Source: Mesorhizobium sp. YIM 152430 (lineage in GTDB: Bacteria > Pseudomonadota > Alphaproteobacteria > Rhizobiales > Rhizobiaceae). From it: a stretch of DNA of 64,000 nt. Positions 17,349-26,842 of this stretch are shown here, piece after piece. The position numbers were made by a program, and so were the translations under genes. Where the stretch lies: positions 186,001 to 250,000 of the forward strand of contig NZ_JARGES010000046.1 of assembly GCF_029210365.1 (NCBI RefSeq). The letters are read 5' to 3'. Numbering within the stretch: position 1 is the stretch's first letter; each line of letters begins with the position of its first letter. Under the pieces are notes generated by a model. The model was given only the letters and a program-made list of their open reading frames with translations. It made no database searches and was not told the origin of the DNA.

Positions 17349-19721
17349 ATGGAGACAGACGGCAACTCGCTGACGTTCATCGCGCTCTTTCTTCCGTTCG
17401 TCGCCGCAGCGCTCGCGCCGGCCCTGACGCGGCGCATGGGCCACAAGGTGGCCTGGGTTCTGGCTATCGTTCCGGCCCTGCTCTTCATCCATTTCGCCAG
17501 CCTCGTCGGCACCGTCGCTTCGGGTGAAGTTGTGACCGGCGGTCATCGTTGGGTGCCGAGCCTCAGCGTCGAATTTTCGTGGTTCCTCGACGGCCTGTCC
17601 CTTACTTTCGCGCTTTTGATTTCCGGCATCGGCACCTTCATCGTGCTTTATTCGGGCGGCTATCTGAAGGGGCACGAGCATCTCGGTCGGTTCTTCTCGT
17701 TCATCCTGATGTTCATGGGCGCGATGCAGGGGCTGGTGATCTCCGACTCCTTCCTGATGTTCTTCGTGTTCTGGGAACTGACCTCGATCACCTCCTTCCT
17801 TTTGATCGGCTTCGACCATTCGCGCGAAGCCTCGCGCCGCTCGGCGATGCAGGCGCTGATCGTGACCGGCATGGGCGGGCTGGCTTTGCTCGCGGGGCTA
17901 CTCGTCATCTGGAACGCGACGGGCGCGACGAGCCTTTCGGGACTTCTCGAAACCGACAATGCGCTGCGCGAAAGCGCGCTCTACGGCCTCGCCTTCGTGC
18001 TGATCCTGGGCGGCGCTTTCACCAAGTCGGCGCAGTTCCCGTTCCATTTCTGGCTGCCCAACGCGATGGAGGCGCCGACCCCGGTGTCGGCCTATCTGCA
18101 TTCGGCGACGATGGTGAAGGCCGGCGTCTATCTTTTGATGCGGCTCAACCCGGTGATGGGCGAAACGGCCGTCTGGGAGACGGTGCTACCGCTCTTCGGC
18201 GGCGTGACGCTGCTCGTCGGCGGCTTCCTGGCGGTGCGCCAGAGCGATTTGAAGCTGATGCTGGCCTATACGACGGTCGCCTCGCTCGGCCTTCTCGTCA
18301 TGCTGACCGGTTTCGGGTCCGAGCACGCGATCGAGGCGGCGGTGCTCTATCTGATTGCCCATTCGCTGTTCAAGGGCGCGCTCTTCATGGTCGCCGGCAT
18401 CATCGACCACGAGGCCGGCACGCGCGACGTGACGCGGCTCGGCGGATTGCGCAAGGCGATGCCGGTCACGTTCGGCGCGGCTCTCGTCGCGGCGATCTCG
18501 ATGGGCGGGCTGCCGCCGCTCTTCGGTTTCCTCGCCAAGGAGGAAATCTACTACGCGCTCGGTTTTGCCAGCCTCTGGTCGGCAGTGTTTACGAGTGTCG
18601 CGATCCTCGGCAATGCGCTGATGTTCGCGATCGGCTTCGCGGTGGCGCTGAAGCCCTTCCTCGGCGCTGAAGTGAAAACCCCGAACCATGCGCATGAGGG
18701 GCCGCCATTGCTCTGGCTGGGGCCGGTCGTGCTGGCGGGCGCGAGCATTCTGGCCGCGCTTGTTTCGCCGCTGACCCATCGCCTGTTCTCGATCCCGATG
18801 GCAAGCGCCGTCGCGGGCGAACCGCTCGACATCACCATTTCGCTGATCCCGTCCATCGGCCTGCCGCTCTACCTGTCGCTCGTCACCGTGGCGCTCGGCT
18901 ATGCGATCTACCGGACGCTGGGCGACGTAAGGGCGCGGGTGGCGGCGGTTCTGGCAGCCATCGGCTGGGGCCCGGACCGCGGCTTCGACCAGGTGCTGCG
19001 GGGCATCGTGCGCGGCGCGCACGGCGCCACCGGCCTCATCCAGAACGGGCGGATGGAAACATATATGACGCTGACCTTCGGCATCATTGCGCTCGCCTTC
19101 CTCATTCCGCTCGTCGGTGCGGGCGAGATGCCGGCATTCCCGCAGCTTCCGGTGCTGACGCTGTATGAGATCGTCGTTCTTGCGCTCGCCGTCATCGGGC
19201 TCGGTGCCGTTCTTTATGCCGACGACCGGCTGACCGCGATCGTCTCGCTGGGCATCCAGGGTTTTGCGGTCGCGCTGATCTTCCTGCTGTTCGGCGCGCC
19301 CGATCTCGGCTTTACCCAGTTCATGGTGGAAACGCTCTCGGTGGTCATTCTGGCGCTCGTCATGACGCGGCTGAAACTGGCCAAGTCCGACCACCGCCCG
19401 ACCGGCGAAAAGGCGCTCGACGTGACCGTGGCGAGCCTGTGCGGCATCGGCCTGATGCTGGCGCTGTTCAAGGTGACCGAGATTTCATTCGACCCGGCGC
19501 TGAGCGTGTTCTTCACCGAATATTCCCGCGTGATCGCGCACGGCCGCAACATCGTCAACGTCATCCTCGTCGACTATCGCGGCGTGGACACGATGGGCGA
19601 GATCGCGGTCGTGATGGCCGCGGGACTGGCCATCCTGGCGCTGGTGCGGGTGCGCCTTGGCCGCCGCGTCCAACATGCCGAACCGCAAATCGAGGTCGAG
19701 GGCCGGGAGACGGTGGCATGA
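17349..19721 (+). CDS. mrpA: Na+/H+ (or K+/H+) antiporter subunit A
   Basis: A 790-residue polytopic membrane protein of the MrpA/MnhA/PhaA type, homologous to NuoL of complex I. The proton-antiporter core includes [40 protein letters not shown] and [14 protein letters not shown]. The C-terminal part is the MrpA-specific extension including [20 protein letters not shown]. It is the first gene of the seven-gene mrp operon; its stop overlaps the mrpB start by 4 bp. Rhizobial homologues (pha) support pH adaptation and potassium efflux. Here MrpB is a separate gene. Confidence 0.93.
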   Translation: METDGNSLTFIALFLPFVAAALAPALTRRMGHKVAWVLAIVPALLFIHFASLVGTVASGEVVTGGHRWVPSLSVEFSWFLDGLSLTFALLISGIGTFIVLYSGGYLKGHEHLGRFFSFILMFMGAMQGLVISDSFLMFFVFWELTSITSFLLIGFDHSREASRRSAMQALIVTGMGGLALLAGLLVIWNATGATSLSGLLETDNALRESALYGLAFVLILGGAFTKSAQFPFHFWLPNAMEAPTPVSAYLHSATMVKAGVYLLMRLNPVMGETAVWETVLPLFGGVTLLVGGFLAVRQSDLKLMLAYTTVASLGLLVMLTGFGSEHAIEAAVLYLIAHSLFKGALFMVAGIIDHEAGTRDVTRLGGLRKAMPVTFGAALVAAISMGGLPPLFGFLAKEEIYYALGFASLWSAVFTSVAILGNALMFAIGFAVALKPFLGAEVKTPNHAHEGPPLLWLGPVVLAGASILAALVSPLTHRLFSIPMASAVAGEPLDITISLIPSIGLPLYLSLVTVALGYAIYRTLGDVRARVAAVLAAIGWGPDRGFDQVLRGIVRGAHGATGLIQNGRMETYMTLTFGIIALAFLIPLVGAGEMPAFPQLPVLTLYEIVVLALAVIGLGAVLYADDRLTAIVSLGIQGFAVALIFLLFGAPDLGFTQFMVETLSVVILALVMTRLKLAKSDHRPTGEKALDVTVASLCGIGLMLALFKVTEISFDPALSVFFTEYSRVIAHGRNIVNVILVDYRGVDTMGEIAVVMAAGLAILALVRVRLGRRVQHAEPQIEVEGRETVA

Positions 19722-20134
19722 AGACGCTCATCCTGCGCACCATCGCGCCCTATCTGGCCGCCCTGATGATGATCTTCTCGATCTTCGTCCTGCTGCGCGG
19801 CCACAACGATCCCGGCGGCGGTTTCATCGGCGGACTGCTCGCTGCCTCCGCCTTCGCGATCTACGGCATCGCAAGCGGCGTCGCCTCGGCGCGGCGCGCG
19901 ATGCGGTTCCATCCGATGGCGATCGCGGGGTCCGGCCTCGCCATGTCGGTCCTTGCGGGGCTCGCATCGATCCTCTTCGGCGTGCCCTTCATGACCGGGC
20001 TTTGGGCGCCGCCGATACCCGGCATCGATTTCGAGATTTCCTCGGTGCTGTTCTTCGACATCGGGGTCTATCTCGTCGTCCTCGGCGCGATCACCTCCGT
20101 CGCGCTGGCGCTCGAAGAAAGGGACGACGAATGA
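19718..20134 (+). CDS. mrpB: Antiporter subunit B
   Basis: A 138-residue membrane protein with four predicted helices and the MnhB signature [26 protein letters not shown] (shown in part as [13 protein letters not shown]) near the N-terminus, followed by [20 protein letters not shown]. It is an obligatory subunit of the Mrp complex. Its start overlaps the mrpA stop and its own stop overlaps the mrpC start, so translation is coupled through ATGA junctions. Confidence 0.93.
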   Translation: MKTLILRTIAPYLAALMMIFSIFVLLRGHNDPGGGFIGGLLAASAFAIYGIASGVASARRAMRFHPMAIAGSGLAMSVLAGLASILFGVPFMTGLWAPPIPGIDFEISSVLFFDIGVYLVVLGAITSVALALEERDDE

Positions 20135-20511
20135 TCGAGACCGCGCTTTCCATCCTGGTCGGCATCTTCTTCGCCGTCGCCGTCTATCTGCTTCTCTCGA
20201 AGCACACGATCCGCATCATGCTGGGCGTCGTCGTGCTCGGCAACGCGGCCAATCTGTCGATCTTCACCGCCGGACGGCTGACGCGCGAAGTGCCGCCGGT
20301 GATCCCGCCCGACCTCTACGTGCCCGAAATCGCGACGGCCAATCCGCTGCCGCAGGCGCTCGTCCTGACCGCCATCGTCATCTCCTTTTCGCTCTTCGCC
20401 TTCCTGCTCGTCCTGGCCTGGCGCGCCTATCAGGATCTCGACACCGACAATACCGAAGAGATGCGCATCGCCGAGCCCAAGGCCGATCCGCTGCCGCCGC
20501 TGAGCTACTGA
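20131..20511 (+). CDS. mrpC: Antiporter subunit C (NuoK-like)
   Basis: A 126-residue NuoK-like membrane protein with three helices. The MrpC/MnhC core is [21 protein letters not shown] and the third helix follows [16 protein letters not shown]. The C-terminal tail ([16 protein letters not shown]) is acidic and cytoplasmic. Six bases separate it from mrpD. Confidence 0.93.
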   Translation: MIETALSILVGIFFAVAVYLLLSKHTIRIMLGVVVLGNAANLSIFTAGRLTREVPPVIPPDLYVPEIATANPLPQALVLTAIVISFSLFAFLLVLAWRAYQDLDTDNTEEMRIAEPKADPLPPLSY

Positions 20512-20517
20512 GGACCG

Positions 20518-22083
20518 ATGGAATCCGCTTCGAACCCCTACGGCGTCGATATTTCGCAGGCCATGATCGTCGAGCGCGTGGCGCTGGCGGACTGGCTGCT
20601 CGTCTTCCCCGTCGCGCTGCCGCTTCTGGCCGCCGCCATTCTGGTGATGCTGCGCAGCCGGCCGAGGCTTCATGCGCCGATCGCGATTGCCGTGATCGGC
20701 ATCGTGCTCGTCTCCAACGTCGCGCTCCTGTCGCGCGTTTTCGACGAAGGCCCGTTCGCGATGACGATGGGACGTTGGCTGCCGCCCTTCGGCATCACCT
20801 TCGTCGCCGATATTCTGGGCGTGCTGCTGGCGACGACCGCAGCGCTGGTGGCGCTCGTCTGCGCGCTGTTCGGCTCGACCTCGATCGACCTGACGGGCAG
20901 GCGCTACGGCTTCTACCCGTTCGTGCTGCTCCTGATGACCGGCGTCGGCGGCTCGTTTCTCACCGGCGACATCTTCAATCTCTATGTCTGGTTCGAGGTC
21001 TTCCTGATCTCGTCCTTCGGGCTCCTGATCCTGGGGTCGGAGCGGGCGCAACTCGACGGCGCGTTCAAATATGCGATCCTCAACCTCGTCGCCACGACCC
21101 TGTTCCTGATCGCGACGGGCCTGCTCTATGGCGTGTTCGGGACGCTGAACATGGCCGACATCGCGCTCAAGGCCGACGATCTGCGCGATGAGGCGCCGCT
21201 GACGATGCTGGCGACGCTCTACCTCGTCGCCTTCGGCATGAAGGCAGCGGCGTTCCCGCTCCACTTCTGGCTGCCCGCCTCCTACCACACGCCGCGGCTA
21301 GTGGTCGGGGCGCTGTTCGGCGGCCTTTTGACGAAGGTCGGCATCTACGCGCTGCTGCGCACCCTGTATCTCCTGTTTCCCGAGGAAGGCGGCACCTTGT
21401 CCGGCGTGATCGCGGTCGTTGCGGTTCTGACCATGATCTTCGGCGTCGTCGGTGCGCTGGCGCAGACCGACATTCGCCGCATCATGGGCTTCATCGTCAT
21501 TTCCGGCATCGGCATCATGATGGCCGGGCTGGCGCTCGGCGACCGGACGGGGCTTGCGGGCACCGTTCTTTATGCCGTCCATTCGATGCTGGTGATGGCG
21601 GCGCTCTATCTGCTCGTTGCGCTGATGCGCAGGGCCGGCGGCACCTATTCGCTTCTGGAACTTGGCGGGCTCTACCGCTCGCATCCACTGCTGGCCGCCA
21701 TCGCGCTCCTGCTCGTGCTGTCGGCGGCGGGACTGCCGCCCGGCTCGGGCTTGTGGCCGAAGGTGATGCTGGTGAAGTCGGCGCTCGACGGCGATGCCGG
21801 CTGGCTGGCCTTCGCGATCCTGCTGAGCGGCCTGCTGACCACGCTGGCGCTCGGCCGGGTCTTCGCGCTCGCCTTCTGGCGGCCGCGCGCCGACGGTGCG
21901 GCAGTGCCGGCAACGCCGCTCGACCGTTCGGGCCTGTTCGCGCTCGTTCTGATCGTGATGCCGATCCTGTGGATCGGGCTCTATCCCGAGCCGGTGCTCG
22001 CGATGGCCGATGCCGCTGCCGCGTCGCTGCTCGATCCGGCGAGCTATTCCCTTCTCGTCCTGCCTGCCGGAGGCGGCTCATGA
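20518..22083 (+). CDS. mrpD: Antiporter subunit D (NuoM/N-like)
   Basis: A 521-residue polytopic protein of the complex I antiporter-like family. The family blocks [40 protein letters not shown] and GAISG-type loop segments are intact, and the length is normal for MrpD. Together with MrpA it is thought to form proton or cation channels of the complex. Its stop codon overlaps the mrpE start. Confidence 0.93.
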   Translation: MESASNPYGVDISQAMIVERVALADWLLVFPVALPLLAAAILVMLRSRPRLHAPIAIAVIGIVLVSNVALLSRVFDEGPFAMTMGRWLPPFGITFVADILGVLLATTAALVALVCALFGSTSIDLTGRRYGFYPFVLLLMTGVGGSFLTGDIFNLYVWFEVFLISSFGLLILGSERAQLDGAFKYAILNLVATTLFLIATGLLYGVFGTLNMADIALKADDLRDEAPLTMLATLYLVAFGMKAAAFPLHFWLPASYHTPRLVVGALFGGLLTKVGIYALLRTLYLLFPEEGGTLSGVIAVVAVLTMIFGVVGALAQTDIRRIMGFIVISGIGIMMAGLALGDRTGLAGTVLYAVHSMLVMAALYLLVALMRRAGGTYSLLELGGLYRSHPLLAAIALLLVLSAAGLPPGSGLWPKVMLVKSALDGDAGWLAFAILLSGLLTTLALGRVFALAFWRPRADGAAVPATPLDRSGLFALVLIVMPILWIGLYPEPVLAMADAAAASLLDPASYSLLVLPAGGGS

Positions 22084-22553
22084 CCCTGCTTCTCGTCAAT
22101 GTGCTTCTGGCGCTGGCCTGGGGCGGCGTGACCGGTTCGTTCACGCTCTTGAACCTCGTCTTCGGCTTCATCCTCGGCGCGGGCGCGCTCTACCTGATCC
22201 GCAAGGAGATCGGCTCGCTCGGCTATCTGGCGCGGATGCGCCGCGTCGTCTCGCTGATGGTCCTGTTCCTTGTCGAACTGGTGAAATCGTCCTGGACGGT
22301 GGCGTTGACGGTGCTGTCGCCGAAGATGGACATCAAGCCGGGCATGTTCGTCTATCCGCTGAAGGTCGACAAGGACGCGGAGATCACCATGCTCGCCAAT
22401 CTGATCACGCTGACGCCGGGCACGCTGTCGGTCGACGTATCGGAAGACCGCCGCTTCCTCTTCATCCACGCGCTCGACTGTTCCGACCCGGACCAGTTGC
22501 GCCACGACATCGCGACCGGATTCGAGCGCAAGATCATGGAGGCGTTCCGATGA
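22080..22553 (+). CDS. mrpE: Antiporter subunit E
   Basis: A 157-residue MrpE/MnhE subunit: two N-terminal hydrophobic helices followed by the soluble domain with [20 protein letters not shown], the family hallmark. It is required for assembly of the Mrp complex in studied species. Start and stop overlap the neighbours by 4 bp each. Confidence 0.93.
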   Translation: MTLLLVNVLLALAWGGVTGSFTLLNLVFGFILGAGALYLIRKEIGSLGYLARMRRVVSLMVLFLVELVKSSWTVALTVLSPKMDIKPGMFVYPLKVDKDAEITMLANLITLTPGTLSVDVSEDRRFLFIHALDCSDPDQLRHDIATGFERKIMEAFR

Positions 22554-22882
22554 ACTTTTCGGAAGGGTTCCTGTCGGTTGCAGAATATATCGGCCTGATC
22601 CTGCTCAGCCTGTCGTTCCTCCTGACAACTTACCGCGTCATCGTCGGTCCGACCTTGCCGGACCGCATCATCGCGCTCGACATGCTGGTCGTGGTCGCCG
22701 TCGGCTTCATCGCGTTGATCGGCATCCGCACGAGTTTCACGCTCTATGTGGATGTGGCGATCTCGCTCGGCCTCGTCGGGTTCCTGGCCACCGTGGCGTT
22801 CGCCCGCTTCGTGATGGCGAAGGGTTCGCTCTGGGTGAAGCAGGAAGACGAGCGCAACCTGCGGGAGGCGAGCGATGATTGA
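22550..22882 (+). CDS. mrpF: Antiporter subunit F
   Basis: A 110-residue MrpF/MnhF subunit with three helices and the characteristic [18 protein letters not shown] segment between the first and second. In some bacteria MrpF homologues transport bile acids or other ions, but here the full operon indicates the Mrp complex. It overlaps mrpG by 8 bp. Confidence 0.93.
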   Translation: MNFSEGFLSVAEYIGLILLSLSFLLTTYRVIVGPTLPDRIIALDMLVVVAVGFIALIGIRTSFTLYVDVAISLGLVGFLATVAFARFVMAKGSLWVKQEDERNLREASDD

Positions 22883-23249
22883 GGCGCTCTTCAATATCGT
22901 CGTCGGACTGATGATCGTCGGGGGAGCCGCTTTCTCGCTGGTCGCGTCGATCGGCATCAACCGCTTTCCCGATGTCTACAGCCGGATGCACGCCGCTTCG
23001 AAAGCCGGCACGCTCGGCTCCGGCGTCATCCTGCTGGCGCTGGCCGTTCATGCCGACGACGCGGCGACCGCGATGCGCGCGATTGCAGGTTTCGTCTTCC
23101 TTCTCCTGACGGCGCCCGTCGCCGCACATCTTCTTGCCAAGGCTTCGTATGAGGCGGGCTACAAATTGTGGAACAAGTCCGTCAAGGACGAGATGATCGT
23201 GAAAATTCGCGAGCAAAAGGCAACCCCGCAGCTTCACGGAGAAAAGTGA
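22875..23249 (+). CDS. mrpG: Antiporter subunit G
   Basis: A 124-residue MrpG/MnhG subunit with three helices. The family motif [20 protein letters not shown] is clear. The C-terminus ([14 protein letters not shown]) is charged and cytoplasmic. It is the last gene of the mrp operon; a 256-bp AT-richer gap separates it from mucR, and no clear terminator hairpin with a T-run was found there. Confidence 0.93.
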   Translation: MIEALFNIVVGLMIVGGAAFSLVASIGINRFPDVYSRMHAASKAGTLGSGVILLALAVHADDAATAMRAIAGFVFLLLTAPVAAHLLAKASYEAGYKLWNKSVKDEMIVKIREQKATPQLHGEK

Positions 23250-23505
23250 ACTCGCAGTTGCAGGGAGTTGTTTGCAACTTCCGATTACAACTGAACGGAG
23301 ATTTCGATAGATCGAACCGCTCGTTTGAAATCAAAGCATCGCGTAGTCCAATTTGTGCGCTAAATAATCCGCAAGATTAATTGACTTGCGTCCATCTTCG
23401 TATCAATTGTTAATCAAGCACTGTGGATTCGTCGCTGGCGGTGAAGCAGAACCGGCAAATCGAAAAGACCGGCGCTCGACCGATTGACAATTATTGGGGC
23501 CGAAT
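23250..23505 (+). promoter_or_regulatory. AT-rich upstream region of mucR
   Basis: This 256-bp gap is clearly richer in A and T than its surroundings (for example around 23320-23420). It contains an inverted repeat AGTTGCA (23256-23262) / TGCAACT (23273-23279). MucR/Ros proteins bind AT-rich DNA with low sequence specificity and repress their own genes, so the region probably contains the mucR promoter and autoregulatory sites. No exact promoter is claimed. Confidence 0.5.
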
Positions 23506-23931
23506 ATGGAAATCTCCGAAGACCTGCAACGAAACAGCGACATGTTGATCGAACTGACGGCGGATGTCGTTGCCGCCTATGTCAGCAACAATCCCGTCCC
23601 CGTCGGCGAATTGCCGAACCTGATTGCCGACGTGCACATGGCACTTGGACGTGTCGGGGCGGCACCCGAGGCAGTACCTGCCGACAAGCAGAAGCCGGCA
23701 GTCAACCCGAAGAAATCCGTGCATGAGGACTATATCGTCTGTCTGGAAGACGGAAAGAAATTCAAATCGCTGAAGCGCCATTTGATGACACATTACGGTT
23801 TGACGCCCGAGCAGTACCGCGAGAAGTGGGGTCTCGACGCCACCTACCCGATGGTGGCGCCGAACTATGCCGCCGCGCGCTCGCAACTGGCCAAGAAGAT
23901 GGGCCTTGGACGCAAGCGCAAGCCGCGCTGA
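23506..23931 (+). CDS. mucR: MucR/Ros-family zinc-finger transcriptional regulator
   Basis: A 141-residue regulator of the Ros/MucR family. The N-terminal helix (about residues 5-45) corresponds to the oligomerisation region. The single prokaryotic zinc finger is at about residues 78-100: [20 protein letters not shown]. The position of the second zinc cysteine is Asp (CLED), a known variation in this family. Ros/MucR proteins control exopolysaccharide synthesis, motility and cell-cycle genes in rhizobia and Brucella. ATG at 23506 is preferred over the in-frame TTG at 23494. It ends at a strong terminator. Confidence 0.92.
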   Translation: MEISEDLQRNSDMLIELTADVVAAYVSNNPVPVGELPNLIADVHMALGRVGAAPEAVPADKQKPAVNPKKSVHEDYIVCLEDGKKFKSLKRHLMTHYGLTPEQYREKWGLDATYPMVAPNYAAARSQLAKKMGLGRKRKPR

Positions 23932-23938
23932 ACCTGTT

Positions 23939-24268
23939 TCACGCATAACCGACGATCTTCTGCCGGCGCCTTTTTGGCGCCGGTTTTGTTTTGGGCGGCC
24001 TGGCGACCTCGAGATCGTCGAGTGCCTGCTTCAACGCGATGTGCCGATTGAGGTCATAGCTCCAATGGCGGTTGCTGCCGCGGATGCGCTCGCGTTCGAT
24101 CAGCCGCTTCAGCCGTTTGGCCAGCACAAGGCGCGCAGTCGGGTCGGCCATCTGAAGCCGATCGATCTCGATGCCGCAATTGCACAGGAGCGCGACGCGC
24201 TGCATGGCCTTGCGCTGGCGCAGTTCCCTCTCGGTCACAAAGACCCGTGCTTCGCTTTGCAAATCCAA
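23939..24268 (-). CDS. Conserved-looking hypothetical basic protein
   Basis: A 109-residue reading frame, rich in Arg and Lys, with blocks such as VTERELRQRKAMQRVALLCN, CGIEIDRLQMADPTARLVLA and HWSYDLNRHIALKQALDDL. It has the feel of a real small helical protein, not a shadow, because no gene is on the opposite strand across most of it. The start is uncertain: TTG at 24268 has GGAG about eight bases upstream, and GTG at 24277 is in frame but too close to that site. Its last 20 codons overlap the mucR terminator. Function unknown. Confidence 0.55.
   Translation of the reverse strand: MDLQSEARVFVTERELRQRKAMQRVALLCNCGIEIDRLQMADPTARLVLAKRLKRLIERERIRGSNRHWSYDLNRHIALKQALDDLEVARPPKTKPAPKRRRQKIVGYA
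23963..23992. terminator. Terminator after mucR
   Basis: CCGGCGCC (23963-23970) and GGCGCCGG (23976-23983) form an 8-bp stem around a TTTTT loop, followed by TTTTGTTTT. It serves the plus-strand mucR transcript. The hairpin lies inside the 3' end of the convergent small minus-strand gene. Confidence 0.8.
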
Positions 24269-24472
24269 TTCGATCACTCCTCGTCTTTGAGGACGATCCT
24301 GTGCGCGGGTTTGCCGGGCGGGGATAAGTTTTTTTGCAGGTGGCGAGAAGCAGGCCGAAATCCAATGTCGATTCAATCATTTGGTGGGAATCGAATCTTT
24401 TGATGTTCGATATTTGTTCTCACATCGCCAAATCCGAGCTAGAAAGCATTTATTCCTATCTCGGAGGTTAAT

Positions 24473-24874
24473 GTGGCGGCGCCGAAGCAAAAACCCGATC
24501 CCGAAAGTCCATCTGCGGAACGCCCCCCTTCGCCCTATCCCCTTTCGAAGAAGACCGACGAACGCTGGATGAGCGAGTGCGAGGCCGTGATCGACATCGT
24601 GTCCGCCTTTTTCAACGTCTCGGGCCGGGAGATCCGCAATCCGACGCGCTCGCCGGCGCCGGTGGCGCGGGTGCGTCAGATCGGGATGTATGCGGCCCAC
24701 ACCGTTCTTCAGATTCCGATGAAGAATGTCGGCTGCGGCTTCGCCCGCGACCGCACGACGGTGCAGCACGCGGTCAATCTGGTCGAGGACTGGCGCGAGG
24801 ACCGCGAGTTCGACGGCATCGTCGATCAGGTCGAGCGACTGGTGCGCGTGCTCGTGCGCCGCGAACAGATATGA
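24473..24874 (+). CDS. DnaA domain IV-like DNA-binding protein
   Basis: A 133-residue protein with a disordered, proline-rich N-terminus (residues 1-28) and a C-terminal helical domain. The segment GCGFARDRTTVQHAVNLVEDW corresponds to the domain IV signature of DnaA, where it contacts DnaA boxes. The AAA+ ATPase domain is absent, so it cannot be an initiator itself. The start is GTG at 24473 after GGAGGTTA. Its stop overlaps the next gene's ATG by 4 bp. It may be a DNA-binding regulator or a modulator of DnaA box occupancy; the role is not known to me. Confidence 0.75.
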   Translation: MAAPKQKPDPESPSAERPPSPYPLSKKTDERWMSECEAVIDIVSAFFNVSGREIRNPTRSPAPVARVRQIGMYAAHTVLQIPMKNVGCGFARDRTTVQHAVNLVEDWREDREFDGIVDQVERLVRVLVRREQI

Positions 24875-25671
24875 GGACGAATATGGATGACAGGCACCTG
24901 ATGCGGCTGATCAGTTTCCTGGCGAAAGGACCTGCGCGCTGCCAGGCCGGCGGACGGGACGGGCGGGTGCGGATCGATGCGGGCGAACGCGGTGCGATCG
25001 AGGTGCCGCAAGGGGCGCTGCACGATGCCTTGGTGCGGGGAATGGTTGTCCGCACCGGCGCGCGCCTGTCGGTCGCCCGCGATGGAACGGCGTGGCTGGC
25101 GCGCAGGATGGCTTCCGTCGAGGACCGCTTTCAGGCTCAGCATCAGGAACGCGACATGCGCGCGATCGACATTGCCGGCGTGTGGAAACTGGCCACGGTC
25201 AATCTGCGCGAAAGCCCGCTGGCCGTGCTTGCACAGCGCAAGGACCGCGACGGCCGCGCCTTCCTGACGACCGGAGAGGTCGAGGCGGGGGAGCGCTTGC
25301 GGGCCGACTACGGCTTCGGTCAGATCGCACCGCGTCTCGGCGCCAACTGGGAAGCGGCGGTTGCAGGCGGACGGCGCGGGGGCGGCAACACGAAGGCCGA
25401 CCTCGCCGACGATGCGCTTGCTGCGCGCCAGCGTGTCGACCGGGCGATCGAGGCCGTCGGCCCGGAACTCAGCGGCGTCCTCATCGATTTCTGCTGCTTC
25501 CTGAAGGGGCTGGAACTGGTGGAAGCGGAGCGTGGCTGGCCGCGCCGTTCGGCCAAGCTGATGCTGAAAACCGCGCTGGGCGCGCTTGCCCGCCATTACA
25601 ACCCGCAACGGCGCGAAGGACGGCCAAGCGTGCTGCACTGGGGGACAGCCGATTACCGGCCGCAAATCTAG
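24871..25671 (+). CDS. DUF6456 family protein
   Basis: A 266-residue protein starting MRTNMDDRHLMRLISFLAKG, with a winged-helix-like N-terminal third and a C-terminal DUF6456-type region (FLTTGEVEAGERLRADYGFG, LIDFCCFLKGLELVEAERGW, ALGALARHY). It is translationally coupled to the DnaA domain IV-like gene by an ATGA overlap, which suggests a joint DNA-related role. The stop codon overlaps that of the convergent sufE gene (shared CTAG). Confidence 0.75.
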   Translation: MRTNMDDRHLMRLISFLAKGPARCQAGGRDGRVRIDAGERGAIEVPQGALHDALVRGMVVRTGARLSVARDGTAWLARRMASVEDRFQAQHQERDMRAIDIAGVWKLATVNLRESPLAVLAQRKDRDGRAFLTTGEVEAGERLRADYGFGQIAPRLGANWEAAVAGGRRGGGNTKADLADDALAARQRVDRAIEAVGPELSGVLIDFCCFLKGLELVEAERGWPRRSAKLMLKTALGALARHYNPQRREGRPSVLHWGTADYRPQI

Positions 25672-26102
25672 CTCGCCGGCGCGGCTTCGGCGACGGTCGC
25701 GGCTTCCATGCGGATGCGCTTGATCATCGAGCGCAGGCCGTTGGCGCGCTGCGGGGTCAGATGCTCGTCGAGGCCGAGTCGCTTCAGGACGCCATCGGCG
25801 TCGATGGCGAGTATCTCGGACGCGCGGCGGCCCGAATAGAGCGCGAGAACGATGGCGACGAGTCCCTTGACGATGTGCGAATCCGAATCGCCTTCATAGG
25901 TGATCGTCGGATCGGCGCCCTCGCGGATGGTGGAGTTGAGCCAGACCTGGCTGACGCAGCCCTGAACCTTGTGGGCGGCATCGCGCGCCTCTTCCGGATA
26001 GGCCGGCAGGCCCGCGCCGAGGTCGATGATGTAGCGGTAGCGCTCCTCCCATTCGTCAAGGAACGCGAAGTCGTCGTAAATCTGGTCGATGCTGATGCTC
26101 AT
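25668..26102 (-). CDS. sufE: Cysteine desulfuration protein SufE
   Basis: A 144-residue SufE that takes sulfur from the SufS desulfurase for Fe-S cluster assembly. The acceptor cysteine is Cys49 in HKVQGCVSQVW, and the DSDSHIVKGLVAIVLALYSG segment is typical. The other suf genes are not nearby, which is common in rhizobia. ATG at 26102 gives a normal length. Confidence 0.93.
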   Translation of the reverse strand: MSISIDQIYDDFAFLDEWEERYRYIIDLGAGLPAYPEEARDAAHKVQGCVSQVWLNSTIREGADPTITYEGDSDSHIVKGLVAIVLALYSGRRASEILAIDADGVLKRLGLDEHLTPQRANGLRSMIKRIRMEAATVAEAAPAS

Positions 26103-26138
26103 GCAGCCGATATAGGGGCCGGCAGGCCCGCCGTCACG

Positions 26139-26507
26139 TCAAAAGGTCTGTGCCGGCACGCTGCCGGTGGTCATTTCGGGATCGAAGGCGGGCGCCGTCT
26201 CGCTCGGCTGGGCAAGCACGCTTTCGGCTTCAGGCTCGCCGAACTGGCCGTCGAGCGCCTCATAGGCAAGACGCGCGCCCTCGCGTGCCCGCATACCCAT
26301 CGACCCGACCAGCGCGCCGCCGACCTCGCACACCTCGGGCTTGCGCTCGCAGATGCCGGTGACGTCGCTGATCGCCTCACGGGCGGCGAAGAAGGCATCC
26401 ACCGCGCCGACCTGCGGCTCTCCGATCTCGCTTGTCGGCGCAAGCGGAATGAAGAGGAGGGCAATCGACAGCCAGAAGGCGCTTTTGAACAGAAATCCGA
26501 TCATCAT
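26139..26507 (-). CDS. DUF5330 family protein
   Basis: A 122-residue protein with an N-terminal hydrophobic segment (FLFKSAFWLSIALLFIPLAP), followed by a short exported domain with two cysteines (GICERKPEVCEVGG) and a low-complexity tail (PEMTTGSVPAQ). This layout matches DUF5330 proteins of Rhizobiales; their function is unknown. It lies 36 bp upstream of sufE on the same strand. Confidence 0.75.
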   Translation of the reverse strand: MMIGFLFKSAFWLSIALLFIPLAPTSEIGEPQVGAVDAFFAAREAISDVTGICERKPEVCEVGGALVGSMGMRAREGARLAYEALDGQFGEPEAESVLAQPSETAPAFDPEMTTGSVPAQTF

Positions 26508-26842
26508 CTTTCCCCGTCGCCGGCATTCCCCGTGCCGGCTTCGACCAGATCAAAGCATGAGGACGAAAAAGGCTGCTTGAGGACGGCGCGGCAATTTTCG
26601 GCAAATTTCATTCAAGTTTTAACGACCACCGGCGACCGTCATTCGGGCGATCGGATCGGGGTTCTGAGAAAGCCCGGAAAACAGGGGTTTGGCGGCTGGG
26701 AGACGTGCTTCGGAACGTCATGGAAGGCCGGCTTACGAACGCTTTACCATCCCGGCAATCGATGCCGGTTCGTGCAATTCCAGATCGATTGCAGGTCAGG
26801 AAATCCGGCGCTTTATCCTTTCCTTAAACGCTGGATGCGAGG
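26508..26842. other. Intergenic region of 335 bp
   Basis: This gap separates the DUF5330 gene (minus) from the sensor kinase gene (plus) and must hold both promoters. Open frames here are short and unlike proteins. No RNA gene, repeat or clear operator was recognised. Confidence 0.5.

Noticed and set aside
24577-24870. Upstream extension of the DUF6456 frame
   Set aside because: It overlaps the DnaA domain IV-like gene in another frame and reads as low-complexity Arg/Gly sequence; ATG 24871 gives the conserved N-terminus.
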